Shown here in pieces: positions 24,754 through 33,173 of a stretch of DNA of 64,000 nucleotides. Location: NCBI GenBank assembly GCA_964555285.1, contig CAZKRM010000017.1, forward strand, positions 3,978 to 67,977. Reading direction: 5' to 3'. Every line of letters starts with the position of its first letter. The stretch's first letter is position 1. The position numbers were made by a program, and so were the translations under genes. The stretch is from JBBIQV01 sp964555285 (lineage in GTDB: Bacteria > Nitrospirota > Nitrospiria > Nitrospirales > Nitrospiraceae). The notes beneath the pieces are model-generated. The model was not told where the DNA came from. It was given only the letters and a program-made list of their open reading frames with translations, and searched no databases.

Positions 24754-26121
24754 TCACCGTCCTGCGATGAGGCCGAGCTGCAGTGTCTCCATGCCGGAAG
24801 ATGCGGCGGCGGGTGCAAGAAACGCCTCCACGACCTCGAGACTCCGTTGGAGCGCGCCTTGATTGTCACGCACCATCGCGCGTGCTGCATCCCCGACAAA
24901 CTGAAGACGCGTACGATCACGGAGGAGTTCCGACATCGCGGCCACCAACTGCGTCACATCGGATACTTGCCGCCCTCCTCCCGCTTGCAGCAACAATCCC
25001 GCGACTTCTGCGCAGTGGTCCGTGTATGGCCCGAAGAAGACCGGCTTACCCCACACCGCCGGCTCGAGCAGATTGTGCCCGCCGACCGGGACGAGCGAAC
25101 CGCCCACAAACGCCACCGTCGCGAATCGGTACACCGTCGCCAGTTCCCCTCTCGTATCCAACAGGATCACGCGGGGGCCTGATACGCGCAAAGACGCGGA
25201 TGCGCGGCCCATCAGACTTCTCCGCCACACAGGCAGCCCGTTCGCTCGTATCATCTCCTCGACCTGCGTCACGCGTTCGATATGACGCGGCGCCATTAAC
25301 AGGACAAGCGATGGAAACTCCCGGGACAGGGTCTGGTAACACGCGAGCAGTTGCTCCTCTTCACCCATATGGGTGCTGCCCGCCACCACCAGCTCATCCT
25401 GGTCGGCCAGGCCGAGATCTGCACGGGAAAGCGGCCGGCCATGCGCCGGCGCATCCGGCAGCGGCTGATCGAACTTGATGTTGCCGGTTCGGCGAACTTT
25501 GGCCGGCTCCGCCCCCAATGCCACCAATCGCTCACCATCCCTGTCCGATTGCACGAGACAGCAGGAGACGCTCTGCAACATCCAGCGATAGAACGACCGG
25601 ACCACGGGAAGGTTCTGACGGCTGAAAGAACGCGAGGAGATCCGCCCGTTGATCATGATCGTCGGCACACCGCGTTCCGACAACGTCCGCAGCACATTCG
25701 GCCACAGCTCTGTCTCGACGAAGAGGTACAAGGCAGGGCGGAGCGCGTGGACCGCAGCCGACACCGCCCAGGGGAAATCCAGCGGCGCGTAGCAATGGTG
25801 GGCAATGCCTGCCAGCCGCTGTTGCACCGCCTCACGTCCGGTTTCCGTCACCGTCGACACCGCCAACTGGAGGTCCGGATGAAGTACGGACAGTTGCCGG
25901 ACGAGCGGCGCCACCGCCACCACCTCGCCCAGTGAGACCGCATGGATCCAGACCAGCGGGTTGCGACCAGGCCCCACGCATAGGTCGGCTCGCTGCCAAC
26001 CGAACCCCATCCGTTGCCAAAACCCGCGGCGACAGCGCTTCTTTGCCAGCAGGATGCCCGCAATCAGCGGCGACACAAGAATCAGGAGAGCATTATAGAG
26101 GACGTGCCACATGGACGGCAT
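24754..26121 (-). CDS. waaA: 3-deoxy-D-manno-octulosonic acid (Kdo) transferase
   Basis: A 455-residue GT30 enzyme that transfers Kdo from CMP-Kdo to lipid IVA. It has an N-terminal membrane anchor (LYNALLILVSPLIAGILLAK), the sequence IWIHAVSLGEVVAVAPLVRQ with the conserved Glu base, and the donor-site segment FVGGSLVPVGGHNLLEPAVW. Length is slightly above the E. coli enzyme (425). The start at 26121 lies within the end of the upstream acyltransferase gene; MWHVLYN three codons later is an alternative. Confidence 0.93.
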   Translation of the reverse strand: MPSMWHVLYNALLILVSPLIAGILLAKKRCRRGFWQRMGFGWQRADLCVGPGRNPLVWIHAVSLGEVVAVAPLVRQLSVLHPDLQLAVSTVTETGREAVQQRLAGIAHHCYAPLDFPWAVSAAVHALRPALYLFVETELWPNVLRTLSERGVPTIMINGRISSRSFSRQNLPVVRSFYRWMLQSVSCCLVQSDRDGERLVALGAEPAKVRRTGNIKFDQPLPDAPAHGRPLSRADLGLADQDELVVAGSTHMGEEEQLLACYQTLSREFPSLVLLMAPRHIERVTQVEEMIRANGLPVWRRSLMGRASASLRVSGPRVILLDTRGELATVYRFATVAFVGGSLVPVGGHNLLEPAVWGKPVFFGPYTDHCAEVAGLLLQAGGGRQVSDVTQLVAAMSELLRDRTRLQFVGDAARAMVRDNQGALQRSLEVVEAFLAPAAASSGMETLQLGLIAGR

Positions 26122-26782
26122 GAGGAAGAGACGGTTGCGTCGGCCTGTACCGTCAGTTGATTCAACGAAGCTTCAAGCTCAGCACGCGTCGCTTCCAGTC
26201 GGGCCTCATCGGCATCGGACGGCACCCACAGCGGCTCCCCCCACCAAAACAGCCCCCGCGAGAACGGGTACGGGACCATGAAGCGATCCCAGCTCGCGAA
26301 GACTTTTTTTTTGAGCAGCTGAAGGCCAGTGGGACAATCGGCAGCCCCGTCGCTTTCGCCAACTGAACCACTCCGAGCTTCGCGATCTGACGTGGCCCCT
26401 TCGGCCCATCGGGCGTGACGACGAGATCCACACCGGACCGCCCGAGCCGGATCAATTCCCGCAGCGCCAGAGCCCCGCCTCTGGTACTCGATCCCCGAAC
26501 CGCTCGATGTCCGAACCGGGAGATGATGCGGGCAATCAGTTCGCCGTCCCGATGCCGGCTAATCAACACATGTGCCCCCACTCCACGGTAGCCGATGGGG
26601 ATCATGAGCTGGTGGGCATGCCAAAATGCGAGAATGATGTGCTTCCCCTGACGATAGAGAACGTCCACCCGCTCTTCATCCTTCATCTCGATCTTCATCG
26701 TCAGGCGGAGCAAACGGATCACGCCGGCTCCGATCGGAGGAAGCACCGTGAGTTTAAGCCAATTCAGCAAGAATTTTCCCAT
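26082..26782 (-). CDS. Lysophospholipid acyltransferase-like protein (DUF374), frame interrupted at A9
   Basis: The first 160 residues match the DUF374/LPLAT family: ILAFWHAHQLMIPIGYRG with the HxxxxM variant motif, RGSSTRGGALALRELIR and VTPDGPKGPRQIAKLGVVQL. After FSCSKKK, a run of nine A on this strand (26304-26312) interrupts the frame. Reading on in frame gives a basic nonsense end at 26162. With one extra A, the normal sequence continues as VFASWDRFMVPYPFSRGLFW and GEPLWVP to a stop at 26082, inside waaA. Either transcriptional slippage, a sequencing error or a fresh mutation. Probable role: acylation of a lipid A precursor or related lipid. Confidence 0.75.
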
Positions 26783-26829
26783 TGAATCATTGGTTCATTG
26801 AATCATTGTCTAATCAGTCAATGGATCAA

Positions 26830-28581
26830 TCACTCAATCGTCAATGTGCCAATTCCTGGGTCCTGGAACTGCATGGCATGGAGCCGCTTGTAGACGCCTC
26901 CCCGCTGCAGCAGTTCCTCGTGCGATCCAGACTCGACGGTCGTCCCACGCTCCATCACGACAATGCGATCCGCGTTCTGGATGGTCGACAGCCGGTGGGC
27001 AATCACTAACGTCGTTCTGTTCTTCATCAGGTTGGCAAGGGCCAATTGAACGATCCGCTCGGACTCCGTATCCAAAGCGGAGGTCGCCTCATCCAAGATC
27101 AGGATCGGTGGATCGCGCAGAATCGCACGCGCAATGGCCAGCCGTTGCCGTTCCCCGCCGGACAACTTGACCCCTCGCTCGCCGATCAAGGTCTGGTACC
27201 TGCCGGGAAGCCGCTCGATAAACTCGTGGGCATAGGCCAGCGTAGCCGCCTGAATGACCTCCTCATCCGTTGCGCCAGGCCGGCCGTAGCCGATATTGTT
27301 CCGTACCGTATCGTCGAAGAGCACGACCTCCTGCGACACAACCCCGATCTGAGCCCGCAACGACCCCAACGTGCACTCCCGGATATCCACCCCATCGATC
27401 AAAATCTGTCCCTCGGTCGGCTCGTAGAATCGCGGGACGAGACTGACCAGCGTGGTTTTCCCACTTCCACTACTCCCGACCAATGCGACCATCTCCCCTG
27501 CCTGAATGGTCAGATCGATACCGTGGACGGCGGGCAGCTCATGACCTTGATACCGAAACGTCACCCCGCGGAACTCCAGCGAACGAGCGATCGGCGCCGA
27601 CACGACGCGGCCACGATCGGCATCCTGCTCGGTCTTCAAATCCAACACATCGAACACCCGCCTCGCCGCGGACAACGCTTGTTGGATCGCGTTGTTCGCG
27701 CTGGACAGCCGCCGAATCGGCGTGTAGGCCATGAACATCGCGGTCAGAAAAGAAAAGAATGCGCCCGGCGTCATCGATCCCTCGATCACCAACGACCCGC
27801 CGTACCAGATGATGCCGGCCACACCGACGACCCCGATGACCTCCATATGCGAGGAGCCCACCGACGACACTTGAATGGATTTCATGGTGGTCTGCAGAAA
27901 GGCCTTGTTGCTGCCGCTGAATCGCCGGGCTTCTTCGTCTTCCCGTCCGAACGCCTTGACCATGCGGATCCCCGCCAGCGCTTCTTGGAGCAACGAGGCC
28001 ATGTCGCCGATCCGCTCCTGTCCGCGCGTCGCGAGGGCGCGTAACCGTTCCCCCATCCGCACCATGGTGACGACGGAGAGCGGCACCACGACGATCGACA
28101 GCGCCGCCAGCTTCCAGTTCTGATAAAAACTCACGCCGAGCATGGCGAGAAACGTGAGCCCGTGTTGGAACACGTCCTTCAACACGCCGGACACGGCATT
28201 CGCCATCAGGTTCACGTCGTTGATGACTCGCGAGACCAAGCGCCCCGACGTATTCACGTCGTGATACGACACGGGCAGCCGGATCAATTGCCTGAAGAGC
28301 GCCTGCCGGATGTCCGTGATGACCTCATTCCCGACATAGTTCATCAGATAGTTCTGGCCATAACTGAAGATGCCCTTGAGCACCGCCACGGCAAATACCG
28401 CCAAGGGCAGGACCAGCAGGAGCGTTTCATCTTTGCTGATGAAAATGCCGTCCAAGACCGGACGGACGAGCCAGGCGTAGGCCCCGGAAAGCCCTGCCAC
28501 CAGAGCCGAGCACACAAATGCCGCCAGAAACCGCAACTGATACGGCCTGAGATAACGGAGAAGCCGCACGAATTGATTCAT
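26830..28581 (-). CDS. msbA: Lipid A export ABC transporter
   Basis: A 583-residue half-transporter with six N-terminal membrane segments and an intact ATPase: Walker A VALVGSSGSGKTTLVSLVPR, signature LSGGERQRLAIARAILRD, Walker B ILILDEATSALD and the switch histidine in IAHRLSTIQNAD. It flips lipid A-core from the inner to the outer leaflet. The start is the ATG at 28581, overlapping the lpxB stop as ATGA, with GGAG eight bases before it. The spacer 26783-26829 on the far side holds TGAATCATT-type words. Confidence 0.93.
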   Translation of the reverse strand: MNQFVRLLRYLRPYQLRFLAAFVCSALVAGLSGAYAWLVRPVLDGIFISKDETLLLVLPLAVFAVAVLKGIFSYGQNYLMNYVGNEVITDIRQALFRQLIRLPVSYHDVNTSGRLVSRVINDVNLMANAVSGVLKDVFQHGLTFLAMLGVSFYQNWKLAALSIVVVPLSVVTMVRMGERLRALATRGQERIGDMASLLQEALAGIRMVKAFGREDEEARRFSGSNKAFLQTTMKSIQVSSVGSSHMEVIGVVGVAGIIWYGGSLVIEGSMTPGAFFSFLTAMFMAYTPIRRLSSANNAIQQALSAARRVFDVLDLKTEQDADRGRVVSAPIARSLEFRGVTFRYQGHELPAVHGIDLTIQAGEMVALVGSSGSGKTTLVSLVPRFYEPTEGQILIDGVDIRECTLGSLRAQIGVVSQEVVLFDDTVRNNIGYGRPGATDEEVIQAATLAYAHEFIERLPGRYQTLIGERGVKLSGGERQRLAIARAILRDPPILILDEATSALDTESERIVQLALANLMKNRTTLVIAHRLSTIQNADRIVVMERGTTVESGSHEELLQRGGVYKRLHAMQFQDPGIGTLTIE

Positions 28582-29708
28582 GTCCGGCACTCCGCCAGCA
28601 CGACGGCCGCGGCACGTCGTGAGGCCCCTGGGTCGCCCAGCGCCTGCCGAACGGCGCGCAAAGCGGATTTCATCTCATGATACGCGGTTCGATCGCCGAG
28701 CAACCGGAGCGCCTCCTGAGTCAGTCGTGCCGCAGTCGCCTCGTGCTGGATCAATTCCGGCACGACGTTCCGCCCTGCGACAAGATTCACGAGTCCAATC
28801 CAGTTCACGCGGATGAGCAACCGCGCCAATCGGTACGTGAGCCACGGGGCCTGGTAGAGAAGGATCATGGGAGTCCCGATCACCGCCGCCTGCAGGGTCG
28901 CCGTTCCTGAGGCGACGAGCAGCAGATCGGACGCTGCCATGACCTCATTGGCTTGTTCACGACACACGCGCACCGTGACCGGACTCTCCCGCAGCAAGGC
29001 ATGCAACAGATTATCCTGGACGGAAGAGGCCTGAGCCAGGATAAATTGCGTTTTCGGCCGCGCGTCCCGCACACGTTGCGCAGCCTCCAACATCACGGGC
29101 AACAGCGTCTGCACCTCTCCTGTGCGACTCCCTGGAAGCAGCCCGATCACCGGAGCGGTTGGGTCCAATCCTAACTGACCGCGCACGGCAGCCTGGTCGT
29201 AGGCCGGAGCCACCGCGTCCAGCAGCGGATGCCCGACGAAGGTACAACGAATGCCGGCACGGTCGTATATCTCTTTCTCGAAGGGCAGAATCACGATGAC
29301 ATGATCGACGCGCCGCCGAACCCAGTAGATTCGCCCGGGCCGCCAGGCCCAAATCTGCGGTGCGATGTAATAGACCACCCGAAGCCCCGCGGCTTTAGCA
29401 AAGTAGGCATAGCGCAGATTCAACCCGGGATTGTCGATGAACACCACCACGTCCCAGGGCTCGGTCCTGAAAATCCTGCGCATGGCGACAAACCGCCGAA
29501 ACAGCGCCTTGATGGCCGAAGGACCGGCCAGCCCCATAATATCTACCTGGGGGATACCCGGAAGAAGCTGCACGCCGGCCGCCCGCATTGCGGCCCCCCC
29601 GACCCCCACGAGCGTCACGGAAGGGTCGAGCTCTCTCAGGGCCTTCGCCAGGTTTGCCCCGTGGAGATCGCCGGACGCTTCCCCGGTCACGATGAGAATC
29701 CGTGGCAT
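28578..29708 (-). CDS. lpxB: Lipid A disaccharide synthase
   Basis: A 376-residue GT19 enzyme that joins UDP-2,3-diacylglucosamine and lipid X. It opens RILIVTGEASGDLHGANLAK, the family signature, and carries VFIDNPGLNLRYAYFAKAAG, YIAPQIWAWRPGR and VGHPLLDAV. The donor-site region includes SGTATLQAAVIGTPMILLYQ. Length is the same as E. coli LpxB (382). Coupled to msbA by a four-base overlap. Confidence 0.95.
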   Translation of the reverse strand: MPRILIVTGEASGDLHGANLAKALRELDPSVTLVGVGGAAMRAAGVQLLPGIPQVDIMGLAGPSAIKALFRRFVAMRRIFRTEPWDVVVFIDNPGLNLRYAYFAKAAGLRVVYYIAPQIWAWRPGRIYWVRRRVDHVIVILPFEKEIYDRAGIRCTFVGHPLLDAVAPAYDQAAVRGQLGLDPTAPVIGLLPGSRTGEVQTLLPVMLEAAQRVRDARPKTQFILAQASSVQDNLLHALLRESPVTVRVCREQANEVMAASDLLLVASGTATLQAAVIGTPMILLYQAPWLTYRLARLLIRVNWIGLVNLVAGRNVVPELIQHEATAARLTQEALRLLGDRTAYHEMKSALRAVRQALGDPGASRRAAAVVLAECRT

Positions 29709-29724
29709 GCCCTGAAACCCTTAA

Positions 29725-29812
29725 ATAAGGTTCGACGTTCGAAGTTCGAGGTTATGGAAACTCCTGAAAACGTCGAACATCGAACCTCGAACTATCCATC
29801 AACCTTCTCTTG
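29725..29812. repeat. Intergenic TTCGAGGTTC-type word repeat
   Basis: The lpxB-oxidoreductase spacer contains GGTTCGACGTTCGAAGTTC and the opposing GTCGAACATCGAACCTCGAA. These are the same words as at 6950-7090 and elsewhere. The inverted arrangement would form a stem of about 20 bases with a loop of about 25. Confidence 0.65.
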
Positions 29813-30757
29813 AGAGTGTCGTTGCGCGAAGATTCCGATCGCGTTCAATACCAGATGAGCCAGTTCGAGCGCAACCAGTCCGTCTTCTCCCGACACCACC
29901 GGCCTCGATCCATCCGAGACGGCCTGAAGGAAGGCTTCCAGTTGAAGCTTCAGGGGCTCTGCGTCGCTCCCTTTGCGATGCTCCATCTCCAAACTCAGCT
30001 GCTCGCCGGCCTGCTCCACACGTCGACAGATCATCCCTTGTCGAGTGTGGTAATCGATGGAGACATAGCTGTCTCGCTGAAAGACACGGAGGCGGCGCAT
30101 CTTGGCGGTCGAAACCCGGCTGGCCGTGAGATTGGCCACGCACCCGTTGCGAAATTGGATTCTGGCATTGGCGATGTCGATGTTCGACGAGAGAACAGCC
30201 ACGCCGGCCGCCCGCACCTCTTCGACCGGCCCCGGATCGAAGGACAGCACCAGGTCGAGGTCGTGGACCATGAGGTCGAGCACCACATCGACGTCCGTGC
30301 CGCGTTCTCCGAATGAGCTGAGACGGTGACATTCAATAAATGCCGGCCGCTGGATGAAAGGGCGCATCTCCAGCATGATCGGATTGAACCGCTCGCTGTG
30401 ACCCACCTGGAGGATTCGCCGCTTCTCCGCCGCAAGACGAACAAGATCCCGCGCGTCCGCCGGCTCAACCGCAATGGGCTTCTCGACCAGGACGTGCGCG
30501 CCGGCCTCCAGACACGTTTTCGCGACCGGATAGTGGAACGAAGTCGGCACGGCAACGCTGACGACATCGACCTGTTTCAGCAACTCAGCCTGATCGGTGA
30601 ATGCGCGGGTCTTGTGCCGTTCGGCAATCAGCCGCGCACGGTCCGGATTGACATCCATGACCCCGACCAGGGCGGACCCCGACAGGCTCGCGTAGATCCG
30701 CGCGTGGTGCTGCCCGAGGTGGCCGACTCCGATGACACCGGCGCGTAGCTTTTTCAT
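29792..30757 (-). CDS. Gfo/Idh/MocA-family oxidoreductase in the lpx operon
   Basis: A 321-residue NAD(P)-dependent oxidoreductase: LRAGVIGVGHLGQHHARIYA (Rossmann motif), HVLVEKPIAVEP (the EKP motif) and DVVLDLMVHDLDLVLSF (the catalytic His/Asp region). The start is placed at the Met of MKKLRAG at 30757; the upstream extension to 30850 is only repeat-derived sequence. Its position between lpxI and lpxB recalls GnnA, which with the aminotransferase GnnB makes UDP-GlcNAc3N for amide-linked lipid A, but no GnnB is next to it here. The substrate is therefore open. Confidence 0.85.
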   Translation of the reverse strand: MKKLRAGVIGVGHLGQHHARIYASLSGSALVGVMDVNPDRARLIAERHKTRAFTDQAELLKQVDVVSVAVPTSFHYPVAKTCLEAGAHVLVEKPIAVEPADARDLVRLAAEKRRILQVGHSERFNPIMLEMRPFIQRPAFIECHRLSSFGERGTDVDVVLDLMVHDLDLVLSFDPGPVEEVRAAGVAVLSSNIDIANARIQFRNGCVANLTASRVSTAKMRRLRVFQRDSYVSIDYHTRQGMICRRVEQAGEQLSLEMEHRKGSDAEPLKLQLEAFLQAVSDGSRPVVSGEDGLVALELAHLVLNAIGIFAQRHSQEKVDG

Positions 30758-30764
30758 ATTCCTC

Positions 30765-30918
30765 GTGGTTCGTGAAGCGTGGATCTTCGCGCGTATCTCG
30801 TATCTCGTCGTTCGTATCTCGTCGTATGAGTTTCTGGTTGCAGGTTTCAAGTTTCTAGTTTCTAGTTTCTAGTTTCGGATTCAACTTGAAACATGAAACA
30901 TGAAACTAGAAACTTGAC
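30765..30918. repeat. Word repeats of TTTCTAGTTTC / ATCTCGT type
   Basis: The spacer contains several short tandem words: ATCTCGT variants at 30796-30825, TTTCTAGTTTCTAGTTTC at 30852-30874 and, inverted, TGAAACATGAAACTAGAAAC at 30890-30915, plus CGTGAAGCGTG paired with CGCTTCACGCTTCACG. Inverted word pairs flank the centre, so a hairpin is possible. The longest open frame of the oxidoreductase reads into this spacer. Confidence 0.7.
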
Positions 30919-31785
30919 CTACGCTTCACGCTTCACGTCCTCCGCCGCGACGCCGACCACGGCGATTCCTGCCTGCTCCGCTTTTCGAAGCATGTCCTCA
31001 CGATCCAGCAGCACGCTCCGTCCCGCTTCCAGGGCCAGCACCGCGGCTTTCACCGATTCCATCGCCTCGATCGTCCGCGGCCCGACGGCCGGCAGATCGA
31101 AGCGCAAATCCTGTTGCGGCTTGCTCCGCTTGACGACCACCACTCCTTCTTTTGCCAGTTCGCCGCCGCGCCTTATCGCACCATCCGTTCCCTCAACCGC
31201 TTCGACCGCCACAACGACCCGATCTTTGATCACCACGCATTGGCCGATATCCAGCCGTCCGATTTCGCGAGCCACGTCCCACCCATAGCGGATATCTTCC
31301 CACTCCTTCTTACTGGGCGTCCGCTTGGTGAGCGGCCCTTCCTCAACCAGGATTCCCGTGAGGCCGAACGTGGACTCGGTGATCGTAATGCCCTCGCGCT
31401 CCAACTCCTCTGCAAAGCCTCGCAAGATGTCGTCGTCCTTCCACAGTGCCAAGCGGCTCGCCAGGGCCAGCATTCGAAAATCCGGGCGCACGGTCGTGAA
31501 CACGTGCGTTTTTTTGATCCCGCCCAGCATCACGGCCCGCCGGACGCCGTCCTCTTTGAGGGCCTTGATCAGCTTGTTGAACTGGCCGATCTTGATCCAA
31601 TGGATCCGCGCGACGTGTTGCGCCAGTTGCGGATCCGTCTCTCCTTCATGGGCGACGGCGCAGACGGTGTAGCCGAGCTTGTTCGCGTTATCCGCGAAGA
31701 TAATCGGGAACCGCCCGTTGCCCGCAATCAGCCCGATTCGCTCAGCCTGCAGGACCGCCTGGTTCGGAGAAGAATCATCCGGCAT
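30919..31785 (-). CDS. lpxI: UDP-2,3-diacylglucosamine pyrophosphatase, LpxI type
   Basis: A 288-residue protein of the LpxI family (DUF1009), the alternative to LpxH that makes lipid X from UDP-2,3-diacylglucosamine. Recognisable features are RIGLIAGNGRFPIIFADNAN, AVMLGGIKKTHVF and the C-terminal domain with VAVEAVEGTDGAIRRGGEL and DLPAVGPRTIEAM. Length fits (about 275 in Caulobacter). Three bases separate it from the stop of lpxA upstream. No LpxH is present in the window. Confidence 0.92.
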   Translation of the reverse strand: MPDDSSPNQAVLQAERIGLIAGNGRFPIIFADNANKLGYTVCAVAHEGETDPQLAQHVARIHWIKIGQFNKLIKALKEDGVRRAVMLGGIKKTHVFTTVRPDFRMLALASRLALWKDDDILRGFAEELEREGITITESTFGLTGILVEEGPLTKRTPSKKEWEDIRYGWDVAREIGRLDIGQCVVIKDRVVVAVEAVEGTDGAIRRGGELAKEGVVVVKRSKPQQDLRFDLPAVGPRTIEAMESVKAAVLALEAGRSVLLDREDMLRKAEQAGIAVVGVAAEDVKREA

Positions 31786-31788
31786 GTG

Positions 31789-32595
31789 CTACTCCCCCTC
31801 CTCCTCGGCTTTCCCCGCCGACCGGCAAATCCCGCGTTTGGTCCCCTCCATAAACGCCAGGACCTGGATCACATCCTGGTTCTCCTTGAAGGCTTCTTTC
31901 GCAAGTTTCACCGCTTCAGCCATCCGATGGCCGGATCGGAACAAGAGATCGTAGGCACGTTTCAACTCGACGATCCGTTCACTGGAGAATCCATGCCGTT
32001 TGAGGCCGACCGAGTTGAGGCCGTACATCCTCGCGCGATAGCCGCCGGCCGCCCGCATGAACGGCGGTACATCCTGCCCCAACGCACTGCAGCCGCCGAC
32101 CATCGAGTAGGCGCCGATGCGCACGTATTGATGGATGCCGGACAGCCCTCCCAGGATCGCATGGTCGCCGATCGTGATATGTCCGGCCAGGCTGGCGGCG
32201 TTGGCCAGGATCAGGTGACTCCCGAGGCGACAGTCGTGGGCCACGTGGACGTACGCCATCAGGAAGTTGTGATCGCCGATGGTCGTCTCTCCCCCGCCCT
32301 GTGCAGTTGCCCGGTTGACCGTGACGTACTCCCGGAGGATGTTGTGGTTCCCGATCACCACGCGAGTCGGCTCACCTTTATAGTGCAGATGCTGGGGCGG
32401 GGCGCCGATAGAGACGAAGGGATACACGTCGCACTGCGCACCGATGTCCGTCCAGCCATCGACCGTCACGTGGGAGATCAGCCGCGTGCCGCGCCCGATT
32501 TTCACGTGTTCCCCGACGACACAGAACGGTCCTATCGTCACATCCTCGGCCAGCTCCGCTTTCGGATGCACAATCGCTGATGCATGAATCTCCAC
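31789..32595 (-). CDS. lpxA: UDP-N-acetylglucosamine acyltransferase
   Basis: A 268-residue left-handed beta-helix acyltransferase, the first step of lipid A synthesis. Hexapeptide repeats run from residue about 10 to 190. The catalytic histidine is in VHVAHDCRLGSHLILANAAS. SMVGGCSALGQDVPPFM keeps the glycine that is Gly173 in E. coli, the position that sets a long acyl chain there, so a C14-like ruler is a reasonable guess. The C-terminal helical domain is complete. Followed by lpxI. Confidence 0.95.
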   Translation of the reverse strand: MEIHASAIVHPKAELAEDVTIGPFCVVGEHVKIGRGTRLISHVTVDGWTDIGAQCDVYPFVSIGAPPQHLHYKGEPTRVVIGNHNILREYVTVNRATAQGGGETTIGDHNFLMAYVHVAHDCRLGSHLILANAASLAGHITIGDHAILGGLSGIHQYVRIGAYSMVGGCSALGQDVPPFMRAAGGYRARMYGLNSVGLKRHGFSSERIVELKRAYDLLFRSGHRMAEAVKLAKEAFKENQDVIQVLAFMEGTKRGICRSAGKAEEEGE

Positions 32596-32683
32596 GCATA
32601 ACCTCCAAGTGATGAGTGATCAGTGATGGGTGATGGGTTCCGACTTTTCCCTTTTCAACTCGTCACGCATCACACATCACCCT
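32596..32683. repeat. GTGATGAGTGATCAGTG-type word repeat
   Basis: The spacer between fabZ and lpxA consists of GTGATGAGTGATCAGTGATG words followed by an inverted series, CGTCACGCATCACACATCAC. As with the other spacers here, words in one half are complementary to words in the other. Confidence 0.6.
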
Positions 32684-33127
32684 TCACGCTTTTTCTTCCG
32701 TCACCATCGCCGTGATGGTCGCTTCACAGACCAGCTCCGATTCGACGTAGGCTTTGGCCGCCATCTTCCAGAACGGGGGCCGTTTCTTCAGCACATCCAC
32801 CTCAAACCGCAATTGGTCGCCCGGCACGACCGGCCTCCGAAACTTGGCGCCGTCCACACCTGTGAGATAGACGACCGGCCGACTCTGCCGGCTCAGCGAC
32901 TGAAACGCCAGCACGCCTCCCACTTGCGCCATGGCCTCCAGAATCAAGACACCGGGCATGACCGGACGGCCCGGGAAATGCCCCTGGAAAAACGGCTCGT
33001 TGACGGTGACATTCTTGATCCCGACGATGCGGCGGTCCGCTTCCCATTCCCGGATTCGGTCCACGAGGAGAAAGGGATAGCGGTGTGGAAGCAGCCCCTG
33101 AATCTCCACATTGTCCATTCCTGCCAT
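32684..33127 (-). CDS. fabZ: 3-hydroxyacyl-ACP dehydratase
   Basis: A 147-residue hot-dog fold dehydratase. The active-site histidine lies in GHFPGRPVMPGVLILEAMAQ and the N-terminus shows IQGLLPHRYPFLLVDRI. FabZ removes water from 3-hydroxyacyl-ACP in fatty acid synthesis and competes with LpxA for the same substrate, which is why the two genes are linked in many bacteria. lpxD, usually between ompH and fabZ, is absent. The start may be five codons later (MDNVEIQ). Confidence 0.95.
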   Translation of the reverse strand: MAGMDNVEIQGLLPHRYPFLLVDRIREWEADRRIVGIKNVTVNEPFFQGHFPGRPVMPGVLILEAMAQVGGVLAFQSLSRQSRPVVYLTGVDGAKFRRPVVPGDQLRFEVDVLKKRPPFWKMAAKAYVESELVCEATITAMVTEEKA

Positions 33128-33173
33128 CAGTCCAACCTCCTCTTGCTGCGACTCCGCGAGGTCTGAGCGACCG

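Noticed and set aside
30758..30850. N-terminal extension of the Gfo/Idh oxidoreductase
   Set aside because: Encoded by word repeats (TRNSYDEIRTTRYEIR); the Rossmann fold starts right after MKKLRAG.
30796..30915. CRISPR array
   Set aside because: Repeated words are short, adjacent and degenerate with no constant spacers; no cas genes.
31114..32580. 488-codon open frame on the plus strand opposite lpxI/lpxA
   Set aside because: Antisense shadow produced by GC-rich codon bias.
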